A stretch of DNA of 58,802 nt from an uncultured Clostridia bacterium (GCA_944384815.1 CALWUW010000013.1:1-58802), one strand, 5' to 3'; positions 15,194 through 24,726 are shown, counted from the stretch's first letter. Notes: generated by a model from the letters alone, not told the origin. Numbers and translations are program-made.

Positions 15194-16699
15194 TTATTTG
15201 TTTTTGGATTTATCCGCTTCCGCAGCGTTTTTGGTGGCGGCTTCACGGTCCTGCTTCATTTCCTCTACGGTTTTGGTATGCACTCTGGCGGCGCCTTGAT
15301 AGCCTTCCTTGGTGGGGAGGAGCGTGCCGTTCTTCCGGCCTTCTTCCATGCGCACCTTGGCTTTGGCGATCTCTTCCGCGTACTGAGGCAGCCATTCTTC
15401 CTGGGCAATGAGCATTTCGTCCACCATCTGCCAGATTTGGGGCGGGTTGCACACCGCGCCGGTGAGAGGATCCAGCATCATGGCCTGTTTCAGCAGGGTG
15501 GCGTCTCCTCTGTAAGCCGCTTCCACAGCCAGGCGCTGCACGTTGATGTTGCTCATGCAGCAGGCGGCGGGGCCCAGAGGCAGGGGGCCTACCTTGGTGA
15601 TGTTGATGCCGTTGCCGTCCACATAGCCGGGAACTTCCACAACGCAGTCATCCGGCAGGTTGGAAATGGCGCCGTTATTGATCACGTTGAAGTGACCACG
15701 ATAGATGCGCCCGGTTTCCAGAGATTCAATGATATAGGAGCCGTGCTCCCGGCTGCGCTCTTCCGGAACAAAGCGCATGGGGGGCTCTTTCATCCAGTTG
15801 GGGAAATCCGTCTCAAACCAGCTTCTGCCTTCCCGGCAGACCCGCAGGTAGCCGCCGGTTTCTCCCAGATCCCAGCCGTCCATGTCGATCCAGTTCTTCA
15901 GGTCGTCTTCGTGCTTCCGATACCAGGGCACATACTCGGAGAGATGGCCGTTGGACTCGGTGGAATAATAGCCGAACCGGCGGAGCATATCGATCCGCAC
16001 TTTTTCGTGGCGGCTGAGCTCCGGATTGTTTTCATAGGCTTCCAGGATCTTGCCGGTAAGATCTTCGCCGTTGTGCTTCACGGAGATGTACCAGGTCATG
16101 TGGTTGATGCCGGCGCAGATAATGTCCACTTCTTCCCGCTTGTAGCCCAGGGCCCGGGCAATCTGGCCGTGGCCGCTCTGCACGCCGTGGCACAGGCCGA
16201 TGGTGGGCACCTTGCTGTATGTATTGCACATCCAGGTGACCATGGCGTTGGGGTTGGAATAGTTCAGGAAGATGCAGCCCGGAGCGGCTACTTCCTCAAT
16301 ATCCTTACAGAATTCCAAAGCCGCGTAAGCGCTGCGCTGGCCGTACATAATGCCGCCGGCGCAAAGGGTATCGCCTACGCACTGATCCACGCCGTATTTG
16401 AGGGGAATGTCCACATCCGTCTCAAAGGCTTCCAGCATGCCGATACGCACGGAGTTGATCACGTACTTGGCGTCCTTGAAAGCTTCCCGGCGATCCAGAG
16501 TGGTGGTGATCTTAATGGGAAGGCCGTTGGCCTCGATGTCTCTTTGGCAAAGCTCATACACCATCCGCAGATTCTCGGGGTTGATGTCCGTAAACGCTAC
16601 CTCAATATCCCGGAACTCCGGAACCGTAAGAAGATCCGCCAGCAGCCGCCGGGTGAAGCCGATGCTTCCGGCGCCGATAAAAGCAACTTTAAAGCTCAT
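15194..16699 (-). CDS. GH4 family glycosidase (alpha-glucosidase/alpha-galactosidase type)
   Basis: GH4 enzymes hydrolyse glycosides by an NAD+ and Mn2+ dependent redox mechanism. The 501-residue protein begins with a Rossmann motif (VAFIGAGSIGFTR, 5-17), has NYSNPN (146-151), the metal-binding Cys170-His171 in LCHGVQ, and GINHMTWY with His200. The pattern CHGVQ places it with alpha-glucosidase/MelA-type members rather than phospho-glycosidases, as far as sequence reading allows; the exact sugar is not determinable. The C-terminal 30 residues are Lys/Ala/Glu-rich and probably disordered. The gene is divergent from an AraC-type regulator 201 bp away, its likely controller. GGAGGAGTTTGT precedes the ATG. 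Confidence 0.88.
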   Translation of the reverse strand: MSFKVAFIGAGSIGFTRRLLADLLTVPEFRDIEVAFTDINPENLRMVYELCQRDIEANGLPIKITTTLDRREAFKDAKYVINSVRIGMLEAFETDVDIPLKYGVDQCVGDTLCAGGIMYGQRSAYAALEFCKDIEEVAAPGCIFLNYSNPNAMVTWMCNTYSKVPTIGLCHGVQSGHGQIARALGYKREEVDIICAGINHMTWYISVKHNGEDLTGKILEAYENNPELSRHEKVRIDMLRRFGYYSTESNGHLSEYVPWYRKHEDDLKNWIDMDGWDLGETGGYLRVCREGRSWFETDFPNWMKEPPMRFVPEERSREHGSYIIESLETGRIYRGHFNVINNGAISNLPDDCVVEVPGYVDGNGINITKVGPLPLGPAACCMSNINVQRLAVEAAYRGDATLLKQAMMLDPLTGAVCNPPQIWQMVDEMLIAQEEWLPQYAEEIAKAKVRMEEGRKNGTLLPTKEGYQGAARVHTKTVEEMKQDREAATKNAAEADKSKNK

Positions 16700-16811
16700 A
16701 CAAACTCCTCCTGAAGGCCCGGAAAAGGGCCTTGATTTTCCTTCAGTATACGGCGGCGGAAAAAGAAAAGTGGAATAAAAAGAAAGGGAACGGAAGAAAT
16801 GGAAGAAATCC

Positions 16812-16840
16812 TTGCATTTTTAAAATAAAAGAGGTACACT
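16812..16840 (+). promoter_or_regulatory. Promoter of the AraC-family regulator
   Basis: TTGCAT (16812-16817), 17-bp spacer, TACACT (16835-16840). On the opposite strand a TATACT (16750-16745) with a weak -35 serves the GH4 gene; the poor -35 fits activation by the regulator. Confidence 0.6.
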
Positions 16841-16900
16841 TTCCCCGGATGGAATTTTCCTGAAAACAGGCAGCGGAAGAGCCAAAAGGAGGAAGGGAAC

Positions 16901-17782
16901 ATGAGCTTTTACGGAAAAACCCCGAAAAATGCCCGGATTTCCGCCTATTACAGTTTACAGTGGAAGGATTTTTCCATGGAACCTCATGCCCACCAAAGCT
17001 GCGAGATCATGTATGTCCTTTCCGGAAAATGCAAGATTTTCGCAAATGAGCAGGAATTCCTTCTCCGCCGGAACCAGCTGATGTTCCTGGACGAAAGGGT
17101 CCCTCACGGGCTTTTGGTGGAAAGCCCCTGCTATATGATGAACCTGGAGTTTTCCTGCCGCTCCCCGGGGCTGGATCTGGAGCCCCTTTGGGCGGGAACC
17201 CCCGAGCCCCGGAGCTTTTGGGAGGACGCCCGGCCGGTGAAGAAAATGGACGACAGCTCCTTTGTAGGCCCGGCGCTGCGGGATTTGATCTCCGAGCTGG
17301 AAAAAGGCGGAGAGCCGTATCTTACGGGGCTTTTGTTCCAGCGGCTTTTGGTGGAGCTTTCCCGGTGCCGGGAGACGGGCAACCGGGGGATCCGGTATCT
17401 GCGGAAAGCCCGGGCGTATATCGGGCAGCATTTTGACGAGGAGATCCGGGTGGCGGATGTGGCCAGGGAGGCGGGGGTCAGCCCGGCGTACCTGCAGACG
17501 CTGTTTGCCAAATACGAGAACACCAGCGTTATGGAGATCGTCCGGGATCTGCGGCTGGAAAAGGCCTGCATCCTTCTGCGAAACACCCGCCAGAGCGTTA
17601 CGGATATTGCCGTTGCCTGCGGGTATAACAGCCGCCAGCAGTTTGGCTACAGCTTCCAGAGCCTCTATGGGAAAAGCCCCCGGGAATACCGGAATCTTCA
17701 GGGCCGGGAGGAGCCTTTGTCCACCCGCATTCGGCTTTTGGAGGACTGCGCCTGCCCGGCGGATCCTCGGGGGAAGCGTTGA
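16901..17782 (+). CDS. AraC-family transcriptional regulator
   Basis: A 293-residue DNA-binding regulator with an N-terminal cupin sensor (about 25-95, with the HAHQSCEI and VPHG motifs that line a sugar pocket) and a C-terminal double helix-turn-helix (about 175-275, with VADVAREAGVSPAYLQTLF and ITDIAVACGYNSRQQFGYSF-like segments) typical of AraC. Residues ending in SPREYR close the domain. It is divergent from the GH4 glycosidase gene and probably controls it in response to a sugar. The last 25 residues after SPREYR are extra. Its end overlaps the promoter of the next gene. Confidence 0.88.
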   Translation: MSFYGKTPKNARISAYYSLQWKDFSMEPHAHQSCEIMYVLSGKCKIFANEQEFLLRRNQLMFLDERVPHGLLVESPCYMMNLEFSCRSPGLDLEPLWAGTPEPRSFWEDARPVKKMDDSSFVGPALRDLISELEKGGEPYLTGLLFQRLLVELSRCRETGNRGIRYLRKARAYIGQHFDEEIRVADVAREAGVSPAYLQTLFAKYENTSVMEIVRDLRLEKACILLRNTRQSVTDIAVACGYNSRQQFGYSFQSLYGKSPREYRNLQGREEPLSTRIRLLEDCACPADPRGKR

Positions 17783-17807
17783 GAAACCGGGAAAAATCTG
17801 CTATACT
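17779..17807 (+). promoter_or_regulatory. Promoter of the amidohydrolase gene, overlapping the araC-type stop codon
   Basis: TTGAGA (17779-17784), 17-bp spacer, TATACT (17802-17807). Confidence 0.65.
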
Positions 17808-17812
17808 GACAA

Positions 17813-17915
17813 AAGGAACCCAGGAACCCAGGAAAGAGGGGAAAGCTGAGGGGCCAGGAAGCCCACAGGCCACAGGCCACCGACCATCGGCTATCGGTCC
17901 AAAGACCGGGAAACA
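17813..17915. repeat. Drifting tandem repeats in a 5' leader
   Basis: ggaaccca/ggaaccca/ggaaagag, then cacaggc/cacaggc/caccgacc, then catcggctatcgg. The array lies between promoter and ribosome site. Confidence 0.6.
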
Positions 17916-17973
17916 CAAAACACAAGGACGGACAAAATTTAAAATTTAATTTATAAGGAAAAGAGGAAACGCC

Positions 17974-19212
17974 ATGATTCTTTGCGCGGAATATTGCATC
18001 ACAGGGGACGGAAAAACAGTTTTAAAGGGACAGGCGGCTTTGCTGGACGAAGAAGGGAAGATCCGGGAGCTGGGCCCCAGGGAAGAGATCCTTTCCCGGT
18101 TTCCGGAGGAGCCGGTGAAGGATATGGGGGAGGCCACCATGCTTCCCGGCCTGTGCGATATGCATGTACACCTGGGCTATTGGTTCTCCCAGCCGGACGG
18201 ATTCAATTACAATGAATACCTGAAGGCCGCCTTTGCCATTCAGCACGCCCAGGCGGCGTTTGAGAGAGGGATTACCAGCGTTCGGGATATGACATCCGAG
18301 CGGAAGCTTTGCGCCACCTTGAAGCTGGCGGAGGAAAAGGGCTTTCTGGTGCTGCCCCGGATCACCCATGTGGATAACGGCATCTGCATGACCGGCGGCC
18401 ACGGCCACGGAGAAGTGGCGGAAGTGGACGGCCCCTGGGAGATCCGCAAGGAGATCCGCCGGCAGATCCGGGACGGAGCGGAGTGGGTCAAAGTGCTGAC
18501 GACCCACCGCACCCATACCCCGGAATTCACCCAGGAAGAGCTGAACACCGCCGTGGAAGAATGCCACCGCCGGGGCGTAAAGTGCGGCGTTCACGCGGGA
18601 ACCCAACCCGGCATCCAAATGAGCATTGACGCCGGGTTTGATACCATCGAGCACGGCACCTTCATGACAGTGGAGCAGGCCCGGCAAATGGCGGAAAACG
18701 GCCAGGCCTGGACGCCCACCATTCTGGCCTACACCTATCTTTATGAGGTGTGCAAAAAAGCCCTGGAGGAAAGCGCCGGAAAGCCCGCCGGGGATCCCAC
18801 CATGCAAACGGAGCTGAAAAACTACGAGTATTTCGAGCCGGCCTACAAAGCCTATCGGGATCACTTCAAGGAGCTGTATGATACAGGGGTGACGGTGCTG
18901 GCCGGCACGGACATGGTGGTCTGCGGTTCGCCGCTGCTTCCCCTGGATCAGGAGCTGGGCTACATGGTGAAATACGGCCTGACCCCGGTGCAGGCTATCC
19001 AGACGGCTACGGAAAACCCCGCCAAGGTTTTAGGCGTGGAGCAGCAGAGAGGTCTTCTGAAGGAAGGCCTGGACGCGGACATTCTGGTGGTAGGAGGCGA
19101 TTTGAGCCAGGATATTACCCGGCTTCAGGATGTGCGCCTGGTGCTGCTGGGGGGCAAAACCGTGTATGAGGACGGCGTCCGCTATGTGGGCACTTCCCGG
19201 ATGGTGATGTAA
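17974..19212 (+). CDS. Metal-dependent amidohydrolase (imidazolonepropionase/prolidase-like)
   Basis: A 412-residue TIM-barrel hydrolase with the binuclear metal set of the superfamily: His64 and His66 (MHVH), carboxylated Lys173 (WVKVLTT), His207 (GVHAG), His227 (IEHGT) and Asp313 (AGTDMV). The loop GGHGHGE (141-147) lines the pocket. This pattern matches the group of imidazolonepropionase-like and Xaa-Pro/Xaa-Arg dipeptidase amidohydrolases (COG1228). The C-terminal beta strip (GLDADILVVGGD) completes the composite sandwich. With two M24 peptidases in the same region, a dipeptidase role is possible, but the substrate is unknown. ATG at 17974 follows AAGGAAAAGAGG. Confidence 0.85.
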   Translation: MILCAEYCITGDGKTVLKGQAALLDEEGKIRELGPREEILSRFPEEPVKDMGEATMLPGLCDMHVHLGYWFSQPDGFNYNEYLKAAFAIQHAQAAFERGITSVRDMTSERKLCATLKLAEEKGFLVLPRITHVDNGICMTGGHGHGEVAEVDGPWEIRKEIRRQIRDGAEWVKVLTTHRTHTPEFTQEELNTAVEECHRRGVKCGVHAGTQPGIQMSIDAGFDTIEHGTFMTVEQARQMAENGQAWTPTILAYTYLYEVCKKALEESAGKPAGDPTMQTELKNYEYFEPAYKAYRDHFKELYDTGVTVLAGTDMVVCGSPLLPLDQELGYMVKYGLTPVQAIQTATENPAKVLGVEQQRGLLKEGLDADILVVGGDLSQDITRLQDVRLVLLGGKTVYEDGVRYVGTSRMVM

Positions 19213-19306
19213 GAATCCGTTTCGGCGCCTTTTTATCCCTTGCCCCTTGTTAAGGGCTCTATCATTTGCGGAACCTGCAGAACTTGTAAATTCCGCAAAT
19301 CCTGCA

Positions 19307-19354
19307 AATCCGCCGGAGGAAAGAGAGAATCTCTTCCCTCCGGCGGATTTTTTT
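19307..19354 (+). terminator. Intrinsic terminator after the amidohydrolase gene
   Basis: AAATCCGCCGGAGG pairs with CCTCCGGCGGATTT, with an inner GAGAG/CTCTT-type helix, followed by TTTTT. Confidence 0.9.
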
Positions 19355-19407
19355 GGGCCGAACCCTTTTTTGCTTTTTAATAAGAACGGTTCAGACAGGC
19401 AAAGGGT

Positions 19408-20817
19408 TTAAGGCTCCAGAGAGTAGAATAAAAGCCCCGTTGCCGGCTTGGGGTAAAAATAGGTGGACTTTTGGGGCATTTTCTCCCCGGCCTGGGCCAC
19501 CTGACGGATCTGGGAAAGCTTCGTGGGGCGGAGAAAGAAAGCGCATTGGCTTTCTCCCGCTTTTACGGAGGCCACAGCTTCCTTCAGGGAGCGGGTGTAA
19601 GCCAGATGCCCCCGGGGACGGGAATGCCCGGAGGATGGGGAAAGGCCGGAAGCATCAGCCGCCCCGGCACGGCGGGAAGGCTCTAAAAAGCCGGGATCGT
19701 TTTCGGGAGAATGCGCAGGAGATTCCGGCGAAGAATCCGGCAGGGGATGCGGCAGGGGATCCAACAAGGGATCCAGCACCAGGGTTTGCAGCCGGGAAAC
19801 GTCCAGTTCCTGCAGCACCGGGCTTTTCCCCGGGAAAGCTTTTGGGAAAGCTTCCGGAGAACCTGTAAGCAGCTCCCAGGAATCCCCTCCCAGGTAACAG
19901 CCCAGCACGGTGGTCCCCGGCGGATTCCCGGCGGCGGCCTGTTCCAGCGCCTCTTCCGGATCCCGTGAAAGGGACAGGGACAGGTTTTCCCGGGAAAAAT
20001 AAGGGCGGAGAATTTCCCAAAGCCGTTTTTGGGAAAATCCCGGAACATCCTGCACCAAACGGTGGGTGGGCAGGACGGTGAGGGCCGGGTCCTCCATGTC
20101 CGCCAGCAGCATCAGGCAGAAATCCCAGGGATCCCCTGGCTGGGAAAGCCCCCGGGCTCTTTGCCGGTCCCGAAGCTTCAGGGCGGTTTGGTAGCGGTGA
20201 TGCCCGTCGGCAATATAAAGAGAAAGAGGAGCAAAGGCCTGGGAAATTTTACGGATAGCGGACAGGTCCTCCACACGCCAGAGCCGGTGGGTAAAACCTT
20301 CCTGGGAGAAATCGTATACAGGCGCTTTTTGGCAAAGGGTTTCCAAAAGGGGACTGAGGGTCCGGGAAGGATCGGAGTACAGGGAGACAATGGGGCTGAA
20401 CTGGCAGCGGGTGTGTTCCAGAAGAAGCTGCCGGTCCTCCAGAGGTTTGGGCAGGATCTCTTCATGGGGAAGCACCACACCCCGGGAAAAAGGCTGCAGC
20501 TCCACCAGCCCCAGCAGGCCTCGGAGGGCACAGGGTTTTCCCCGGAAAAATCCCCGCTTTTCATAAAACCAGAAACCGGGGGAAGCCTCCCGGGAAAGGA
20601 TCCCCTGCCGGCGCCACCGGGCAAGGGTCCCGGCGGCTTCCTCATAGGGATGCGCTCCCTGGGGAAGTTCCAGCCGGATGGCGTTAAAGGGGCTTTGCTT
20701 TAAAAACGCTTCTCTTTGGCCGGGGGAGATGCAGTCGTAAGGGGGACAGATCTGTTCCCGAAGGTCTCCGGCGGCCGGGGTATACCGTAAAGGGGAAAAG
20801 GGTTTGATTTGTGCCAT
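19408..20817 (-). CDS. DUF1015 family protein
   Basis: A 469-residue cytoplasmic protein of the DUF1015 (COG4198) family, whose members often lie beside serine/hydroxyacid metabolism genes in Clostridia but have no proven role. Family signatures seen: the N-terminal IKPFSPLRYTP and PPYDCISPGQR segments, FNAIRLELP, the central IADGHHRYQTAL (HHR motif, about residue 200) and the C-terminal YTRSLKEAVASVKAGESQ. A Pro/Ser-rich linker (about 355-395), coded by drifting repeats of a gatcc-type unit, is inserted before the last segment. The start is fixed by CAGGAGGGTAATT. It is divergent from the Gld-type operon. Confidence 0.8.
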   Translation of the reverse strand: MAQIKPFSPLRYTPAAGDLREQICPPYDCISPGQREAFLKQSPFNAIRLELPQGAHPYEEAAGTLARWRRQGILSREASPGFWFYEKRGFFRGKPCALRGLLGLVELQPFSRGVVLPHEEILPKPLEDRQLLLEHTRCQFSPIVSLYSDPSRTLSPLLETLCQKAPVYDFSQEGFTHRLWRVEDLSAIRKISQAFAPLSLYIADGHHRYQTALKLRDRQRARGLSQPGDPWDFCLMLLADMEDPALTVLPTHRLVQDVPGFSQKRLWEILRPYFSRENLSLSLSRDPEEALEQAAAGNPPGTTVLGCYLGGDSWELLTGSPEAFPKAFPGKSPVLQELDVSRLQTLVLDPLLDPLPHPLPDSSPESPAHSPENDPGFLEPSRRAGAADASGLSPSSGHSRPRGHLAYTRSLKEAVASVKAGESQCAFFLRPTKLSQIRQVAQAGEKMPQKSTYFYPKPATGLLFYSLEP

Positions 20818-20977
20818 AATTACCCTCCTGTATAAAAAAGTAAAAAAATAACAATTTGCAGAGAGTTGGCTGAGAATTTATAAAAAAAACAGGAAAAATG
20901 ACGGAAAATCCCGGGATTTTAACAATTTGTTCATATTTCTATCACCTTCCTATCACCTAACGCACATAAACTTATAC

Positions 20978-21006
20978 TTGCAACTGCCAAGGAAATTGGT
21001 TAAAAT
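20978..21006 (+). promoter_or_regulatory. Promoter of the Gld-type ABC operon
   Basis: TTGCAA (20978-20983), 17-bp spacer, TAAAAT (21001-21006). The 527-bp gap 20818-21343 otherwise holds an AT-rich upstream region of the DUF1015 gene and the repeat array below. Confidence 0.65.
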
Positions 21007-21054
21007 GATACAGGTCTGCGGAGAGATTTGAGGGGCTTTTGGCTTTTTTAACAA

Positions 21055-21305
21055 TGCTTACAAGCGTACAAGCGTAACAAGCCAACAAGCATAACAAGTG
21101 CACCAGAGGATCTTTCCAAAACAGCCGTCTGCCGTCTACAGGTTGCCGATTGCCGGTCATCGGTTACCGGTTACCGGTTGCCGGAAGTCTTAGCCGGAGC
21201 GGCCGGGCAGGCAGGCGGACAAAGCCGAAGCAAAGCGCTTTGGCGTTGGAATGCTTAAGGGCTGGAATGCTTGAAAGCTTGAAGGCTTGAAGGTTTACCC
21301 CGCAG
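21055..21305. repeat. Long drifting tandem-repeat leader
   Basis: Successive blocks: acaagcgt/acaagcgt/aacaagcc/aacaagca; gccgtct/gccgtct; gttgccgattgccgg; ggttaccggttaccggttgccgg; gctggaatgctt/gaaagctt/gaaggctt/gaaggttt. Each block has its own unit and drifts internally. It separates the promoter from the first gene. Confidence 0.65.
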
Positions 21306-21343
21306 GCAGGAGCAAGCCAAAAAACAATTTGGGAGGAATCAGG

Positions 21344-22333
21344 ATGATCGAGGTTAAAAACCTCACAAAGCGATACGGCACCAACGTGGCGCTGGATCAT
21401 GTGAGTTTTTCCGTAGAGGAAGGAAGCATCGTGGGATTCCTGGGGCCTAACGGCGCCGGTAAATCCACCACCATGAACATTATCACAGGCTACCTTTCCG
21501 CCGGAGAAGGAGAAGTGACAGTGGCCGGGCATTCCATTTTGGAAGAGCCGGCGGAAGTAAAGAAACTGATCGGCTATCTGCCGGAGATCCCGCCCCTTTA
21601 TATGGATATGACGGTTCGGGAATATCTGGACTTTATGTATCAGCTGAAAAAAGTGACCCTGCCCAAGGAAAAACATATCCGGGAGATCTGCGCGCTGGTA
21701 AAGATCACGGAAGTGTATGACCGCCTGGTAGGCAACCTTTCCAAGGGATATAAACAGCGTGTAGGCATTGCCCAGGCGCTTTTGGGGAATCCCCCTGTGC
21801 TGATCCTGGACGAACCCACCGTAGGCCTGGATCCCAAGCAGATCATTGAGATCCGGAACCTGATTAAGAACCTGGGAAAAAACCATACGGTGATCCTCAG
21901 CTCCCACATTTTGTCGGAAGTGCAGGCCGTGTGCCAGCGGGTGCTGGTAATCAACAGAGGCCGGATCGTGGCCGACGGAACGCCGGATAAGCTGGGGCAT
22001 GATCTCAGCACGGACCATCGCCTGATCATCCGGGTGGAAGGGCCGGAGCGGGAGATCCTGGCCGGGCTGAAGAATGTAAACAATGTAACGGAAGTTCACA
22101 GCCTGGGCGAAAAGGAGCCCGGCGTTTACGAATATGCCGTGGAAGGACCGGACGGAAAGGACATCCGCCGGGATCTGTTTGCTTTCTGTTCCAGAAACGG
22201 CGCTCCGCTTCTGGCTATGCGCAGCACGGAGCTGACGCTGGAAGAAGTGTTCCTGCGGCTGACCAACGAGGAATATGCCCATCCTTTGCGGAAGAAAAAG
22301 CGGCATGAGGCGAAAGGAGGAGAAACCGCATGA
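21344..22333 (+). CDS. ABC exporter ATPase (GldA-like)
   Basis: A 329-residue ATP-binding subunit. Walker A GPNGAGKS (34-41), signature LSKGY (132-136), Walker B VLILDEP (152-158) and a switch His in SSHILSEV are intact. A C-terminal domain of about 90 residues (after 220) is typical of GldA/DrrA-type exporters. ATG at 21344 is chosen over an in-frame upstream start because GGGAGGAAT lies 6 nt before it. The gene overlaps the permease gene by 4 nt and heads a four-gene operon (ATPase, permease, GldG-like, DUF4340), an arrangement common in Firmicutes; the cargo is unknown. Confidence 0.9.
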   Translation: MIEVKNLTKRYGTNVALDHVSFSVEEGSIVGFLGPNGAGKSTTMNIITGYLSAGEGEVTVAGHSILEEPAEVKKLIGYLPEIPPLYMDMTVREYLDFMYQLKKVTLPKEKHIREICALVKITEVYDRLVGNLSKGYKQRVGIAQALLGNPPVLILDEPTVGLDPKQIIEIRNLIKNLGKNHTVILSSHILSEVQAVCQRVLVINRGRIVADGTPDKLGHDLSTDHRLIIRVEGPEREILAGLKNVNNVTEVHSLGEKEPGVYEYAVEGPDGKDIRRDLFAFCSRNGAPLLAMRSTELTLEEVFLRLTNEEYAHPLRKKKRHEAKGGETA

Positions 22334-23031
22334 GAGCCATTCTCAAGCGTGAATTGCGTTCCTATTTTCTATCCCCCATCGGGTATGTGTGCGTAGGCGC
22401 GATTCTGTTTTTATTCGGACTGTTTTATTTCACGGTGATGCAGACGGGAAGCTCCTACTACATTGCTTCCGTTTTTGCCACCATGTTTAACTGGAACATG
22501 ATCATCATTCCTATCATTACCATGAGAACCTTCAGTGAAGACCGGAAAAACAAAACCGATCAGGCGCTGATCACCGCTCCCGTCAGCGTGACGGGGATCG
22601 TTTGGGGAAAATTCCTGGCGGCGCTGGGCGTTTTCTTCATCGCTATGACCATCGGTCTGCTGCCGGCCATTGTGGTAGGATCCTTCGGTGATCCCAGCTG
22701 GGGGCTGGTGTTCGGAAACTATCTGGGCAGCCTTCTGTACGGCGCGGCTATGGTTTCCATCGGCGTATTCCTTTCTTCTCTCACAGAAAGCCAGGTGGTG
22801 GCGGCTATTGCCACCTTCGGCGTCAGCGTATTCCTGATGGTGATCAATTCCGTCACCGCCGGAGCCGGAGAATTTGTGGTGCAGCTGGTTTCCTGGATCT
22901 CCTTCTCCTCCCGCTATATGCCCTTCACCCAGGGCATATTCAGCGTGTCCAGCGTGATTTTCTATGTAAGCGTTGTGGTGATCTTTAATTTCATTACCGC
23001 CCGGCGCCTGGAAAGCAGAAGATGGAGCTAA
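22330..23031 (+). CDS. ABC-2 permease (GldF-like)
   Basis: A 233-residue membrane subunit with six predicted helices (about 15-40, 54-75, 95-125, 135-160, 168-185, 205-228). The opening AILKRELRSYFLSPIGYV is typical of GldF-type permeases, and the FSEDRKNKTDQALITAPVS loop is the expected coupling region. It starts by a 4-nt overlap (ATGA) with the ATPase gene, so the pair is translated together. It should form the membrane channel with the upstream ATPase; the next gene supplies the extracytoplasmic partner. Confidence 0.9.
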   Translation: MRAILKRELRSYFLSPIGYVCVGAILFLFGLFYFTVMQTGSSYYIASVFATMFNWNMIIIPIITMRTFSEDRKNKTDQALITAPVSVTGIVWGKFLAALGVFFIAMTIGLLPAIVVGSFGDPSWGLVFGNYLGSLLYGAAMVSIGVFLSSLTESQVVAAIATFGVSVFLMVINSVTAGAGEFVVQLVSWISFSSRYMPFTQGIFSVSSVIFYVSVVVIFNFITARRLESRRWS

Positions 23032-23049
23032 GAAAGGGAGGGTATGAAA

Positions 23050-24726
23050 ATGAACAACGAAAAAGATAAGAACCTGAACGCTCTGGAGCCCCAGGAAGAA
23101 ACAGCGGCTCCTCAGCAGCAGGAAGAAGCCCGGGAGGAAACGGCAGCTCCTCAGCAGGAAGCGACTGAGGAAAAGGCCACCAAAAAGCAGGACTCCGGGA
23201 AGAAAAAAAGCGGAAAGAAACTGTCTTTCAAAAAATACCTGCAAAGCCCCCGGTTCAAGCACGGTTCCATGGCTACGGTGATGACCGCCGGTGTGGTGGT
23301 GATCGCGGTGCTGGTCAATATGCTGGTGGGCATTCTGGCGGATCGTTTCCCCTCCATGAACTGGGATATGACCAAGTCCAACAGCAATTCCTTGTCTGAC
23401 AAGGCTTTGGAAATTGTGGACGGCGTCACCCAGCCTACGGAAATTTCCCTGATCCTGACGGAATCCGAAGCCAAGAGCAATCAGTATTATTCGCAGGTTG
23501 CCACATTGGCGGAAAAAATGGCGGAGCGCAATGGAAACATTACCGTGCAGTATATTGACGCGGACGCTAACCCCGGCTTTATCGCTCCCTATACGGAGGA
23601 TGGGCTGGCCGCCGGCGGCGTGCTGGTGAAAACGGAAAAGCGCAGCCGGGTGGTAACTCAGGGTGAGCTGTTCCCCTCCCAGATCGATTACAGCACCTAC
23701 CAGACCATTCGCTATAACGATGTGGATGCGGCTCTGGCCAACGCGGTCAGCGCGGTAAACGTGGCGGAAATGCCTGTTGTGGCTTTTGATACCGGCCATA
23801 ATGAGGGAATGGATACCACCTATCTCCAGAGCTTCCTGAAAAGCAGCAATTTCGATACCGTCACCTTTAATCTTCTTACGGACGAGATCCCCGAAGAGGC
23901 CCAGGTGATTGTTCTGGCCGTTCCCCAGACGGATCTTTCTTCCGCTGAGGCCACAAAAGTGATGGACTTCCTGAAGGATGAGACCGCTACAGTGGATCGC
24001 AGCCTGATGGTGTTCTACTACCCCTCCCAGACGGAATTCCCGGTGCTGAACACCCTGATGAACGAATGGGGCCTGAACGTGAAGCCCTCCGTGGCTTTGG
24101 AAAATGACAGCACCAAGATGCTGGGAACCAGCGTGGACTTTATTGCTTCCGTGGCTGTAAAGACGGAAAGCAACGGCAGCACCACCAACCTGATCAATGA
24201 AAACAAAACCGGAAGTTCCTACGGCTATTTGCGGGCCTATATGGCTAACCCTGTAGAGGTCCTTTGGGAGACCCGAAACGAAGTTTCCACGGATATTCTG
24301 CTGACCACTTCCGAGCAGGGGCAGACGGCGGTGTTTAACGAAGAAAGCGGCCAAATGGAACCGGCCAGCGAGGAAAAGAGCGCCCAGACTTTGGCGGCTG
24401 TAGGCTCCAAGCTGGTGAAATACGGCGCCGCGGATTACCGGGAAGCCAAGGTCTTCGCCTTTGGCTGCGTGGCGTTCTTTAATGAAAGCGTTCTGAAGGC
24501 CAACACCTTCGGCAACGACGACTACACCACGGATCTGTTCAGCTATGCTTCCGGAACGGAGGCTACTTCCGCCATCACCAGCAACCCCACCGCTCTGGTG
24601 ACCAATGACCTGGTGATCGACGCTACCACCATGAAGGTTCTGGGGCTTTGGGTGTTCACCATCATTATTCCGGCTTCCTTCCTGGTAGCGGCGCTGGTGG
24701 TATTCCTCAAGAGGAGGCACCTGTAA
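23050..24726 (+). CDS. GldG-like ABC-associated membrane protein
   Basis: A protein of about 558 residues. A cytoplasmic Gln/Glu/Lys-rich N-terminus (to about 70, coded by drifting cag/gaa repeats) precedes one helix (about 75-98), a large extracytoplasmic region with the GldG pattern (TKSNSNSLSDKALEIVDG; ISLILTESE; VDAALANAVSAV; TGHNEG), and one C-terminal helix (about 530-552) ending in KRRH. In Bacteroidetes GldG works with GldA/GldF in gliding; in Clostridia the same trio is an exporter of unknown cargo. The ATG at 23050 is preferred to 23044 because GGGAGG is 7 nt upstream of the former and only about 1 nt from the latter. Confidence 0.85.
   Translation: MNNEKDKNLNALEPQEETAAPQQQEEAREETAAPQQEATEEKATKKQDSGKKKSGKKLSFKKYLQSPRFKHGSMATVMTAGVVVIAVLVNMLVGILADRFPSMNWDMTKSNSNSLSDKALEIVDGVTQPTEISLILTESEAKSNQYYSQVATLAEKMAERNGNITVQYIDADANPGFIAPYTEDGLAAGGVLVKTEKRSRVVTQGELFPSQIDYSTYQTIRYNDVDAALANAVSAVNVAEMPVVAFDTGHNEGMDTTYLQSFLKSSNFDTVTFNLLTDEIPEEAQVIVLAVPQTDLSSAEATKVMDFLKDETATVDRSLMVFYYPSQTEFPVLNTLMNEWGLNVKPSVALENDSTKMLGTSVDFIASVAVKTESNGSTTNLINENKTGSSYGYLRAYMANPVEVLWETRNEVSTDILLTTSEQGQTAVFNEESGQMEPASEEKSAQTLAAVGSKLVKYGAADYREAKVFAFGCVAFFNESVLKANTFGNDDYTTDLFSYASGTEATSAITSNPTALVTNDLVIDATTMKVLGLWVFTIIIPASFLVAALVVFLKRRHL

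Noticed and set aside
21055-21305. Repeat arrays considered as CRISPR
   Set aside because: Units are 6-12 bp, drift from copy to copy and have no unique spacers; no cas genes are present.
22411-24720. 769-codon open frame on the minus strand opposite the permease and GldG-like genes
   Set aside because: The plus strand has clear family motifs, good ribosome sites and operon overlaps; the minus frame gives His/Gly-rich protein without any recognisable domain, as expected from codon bias.
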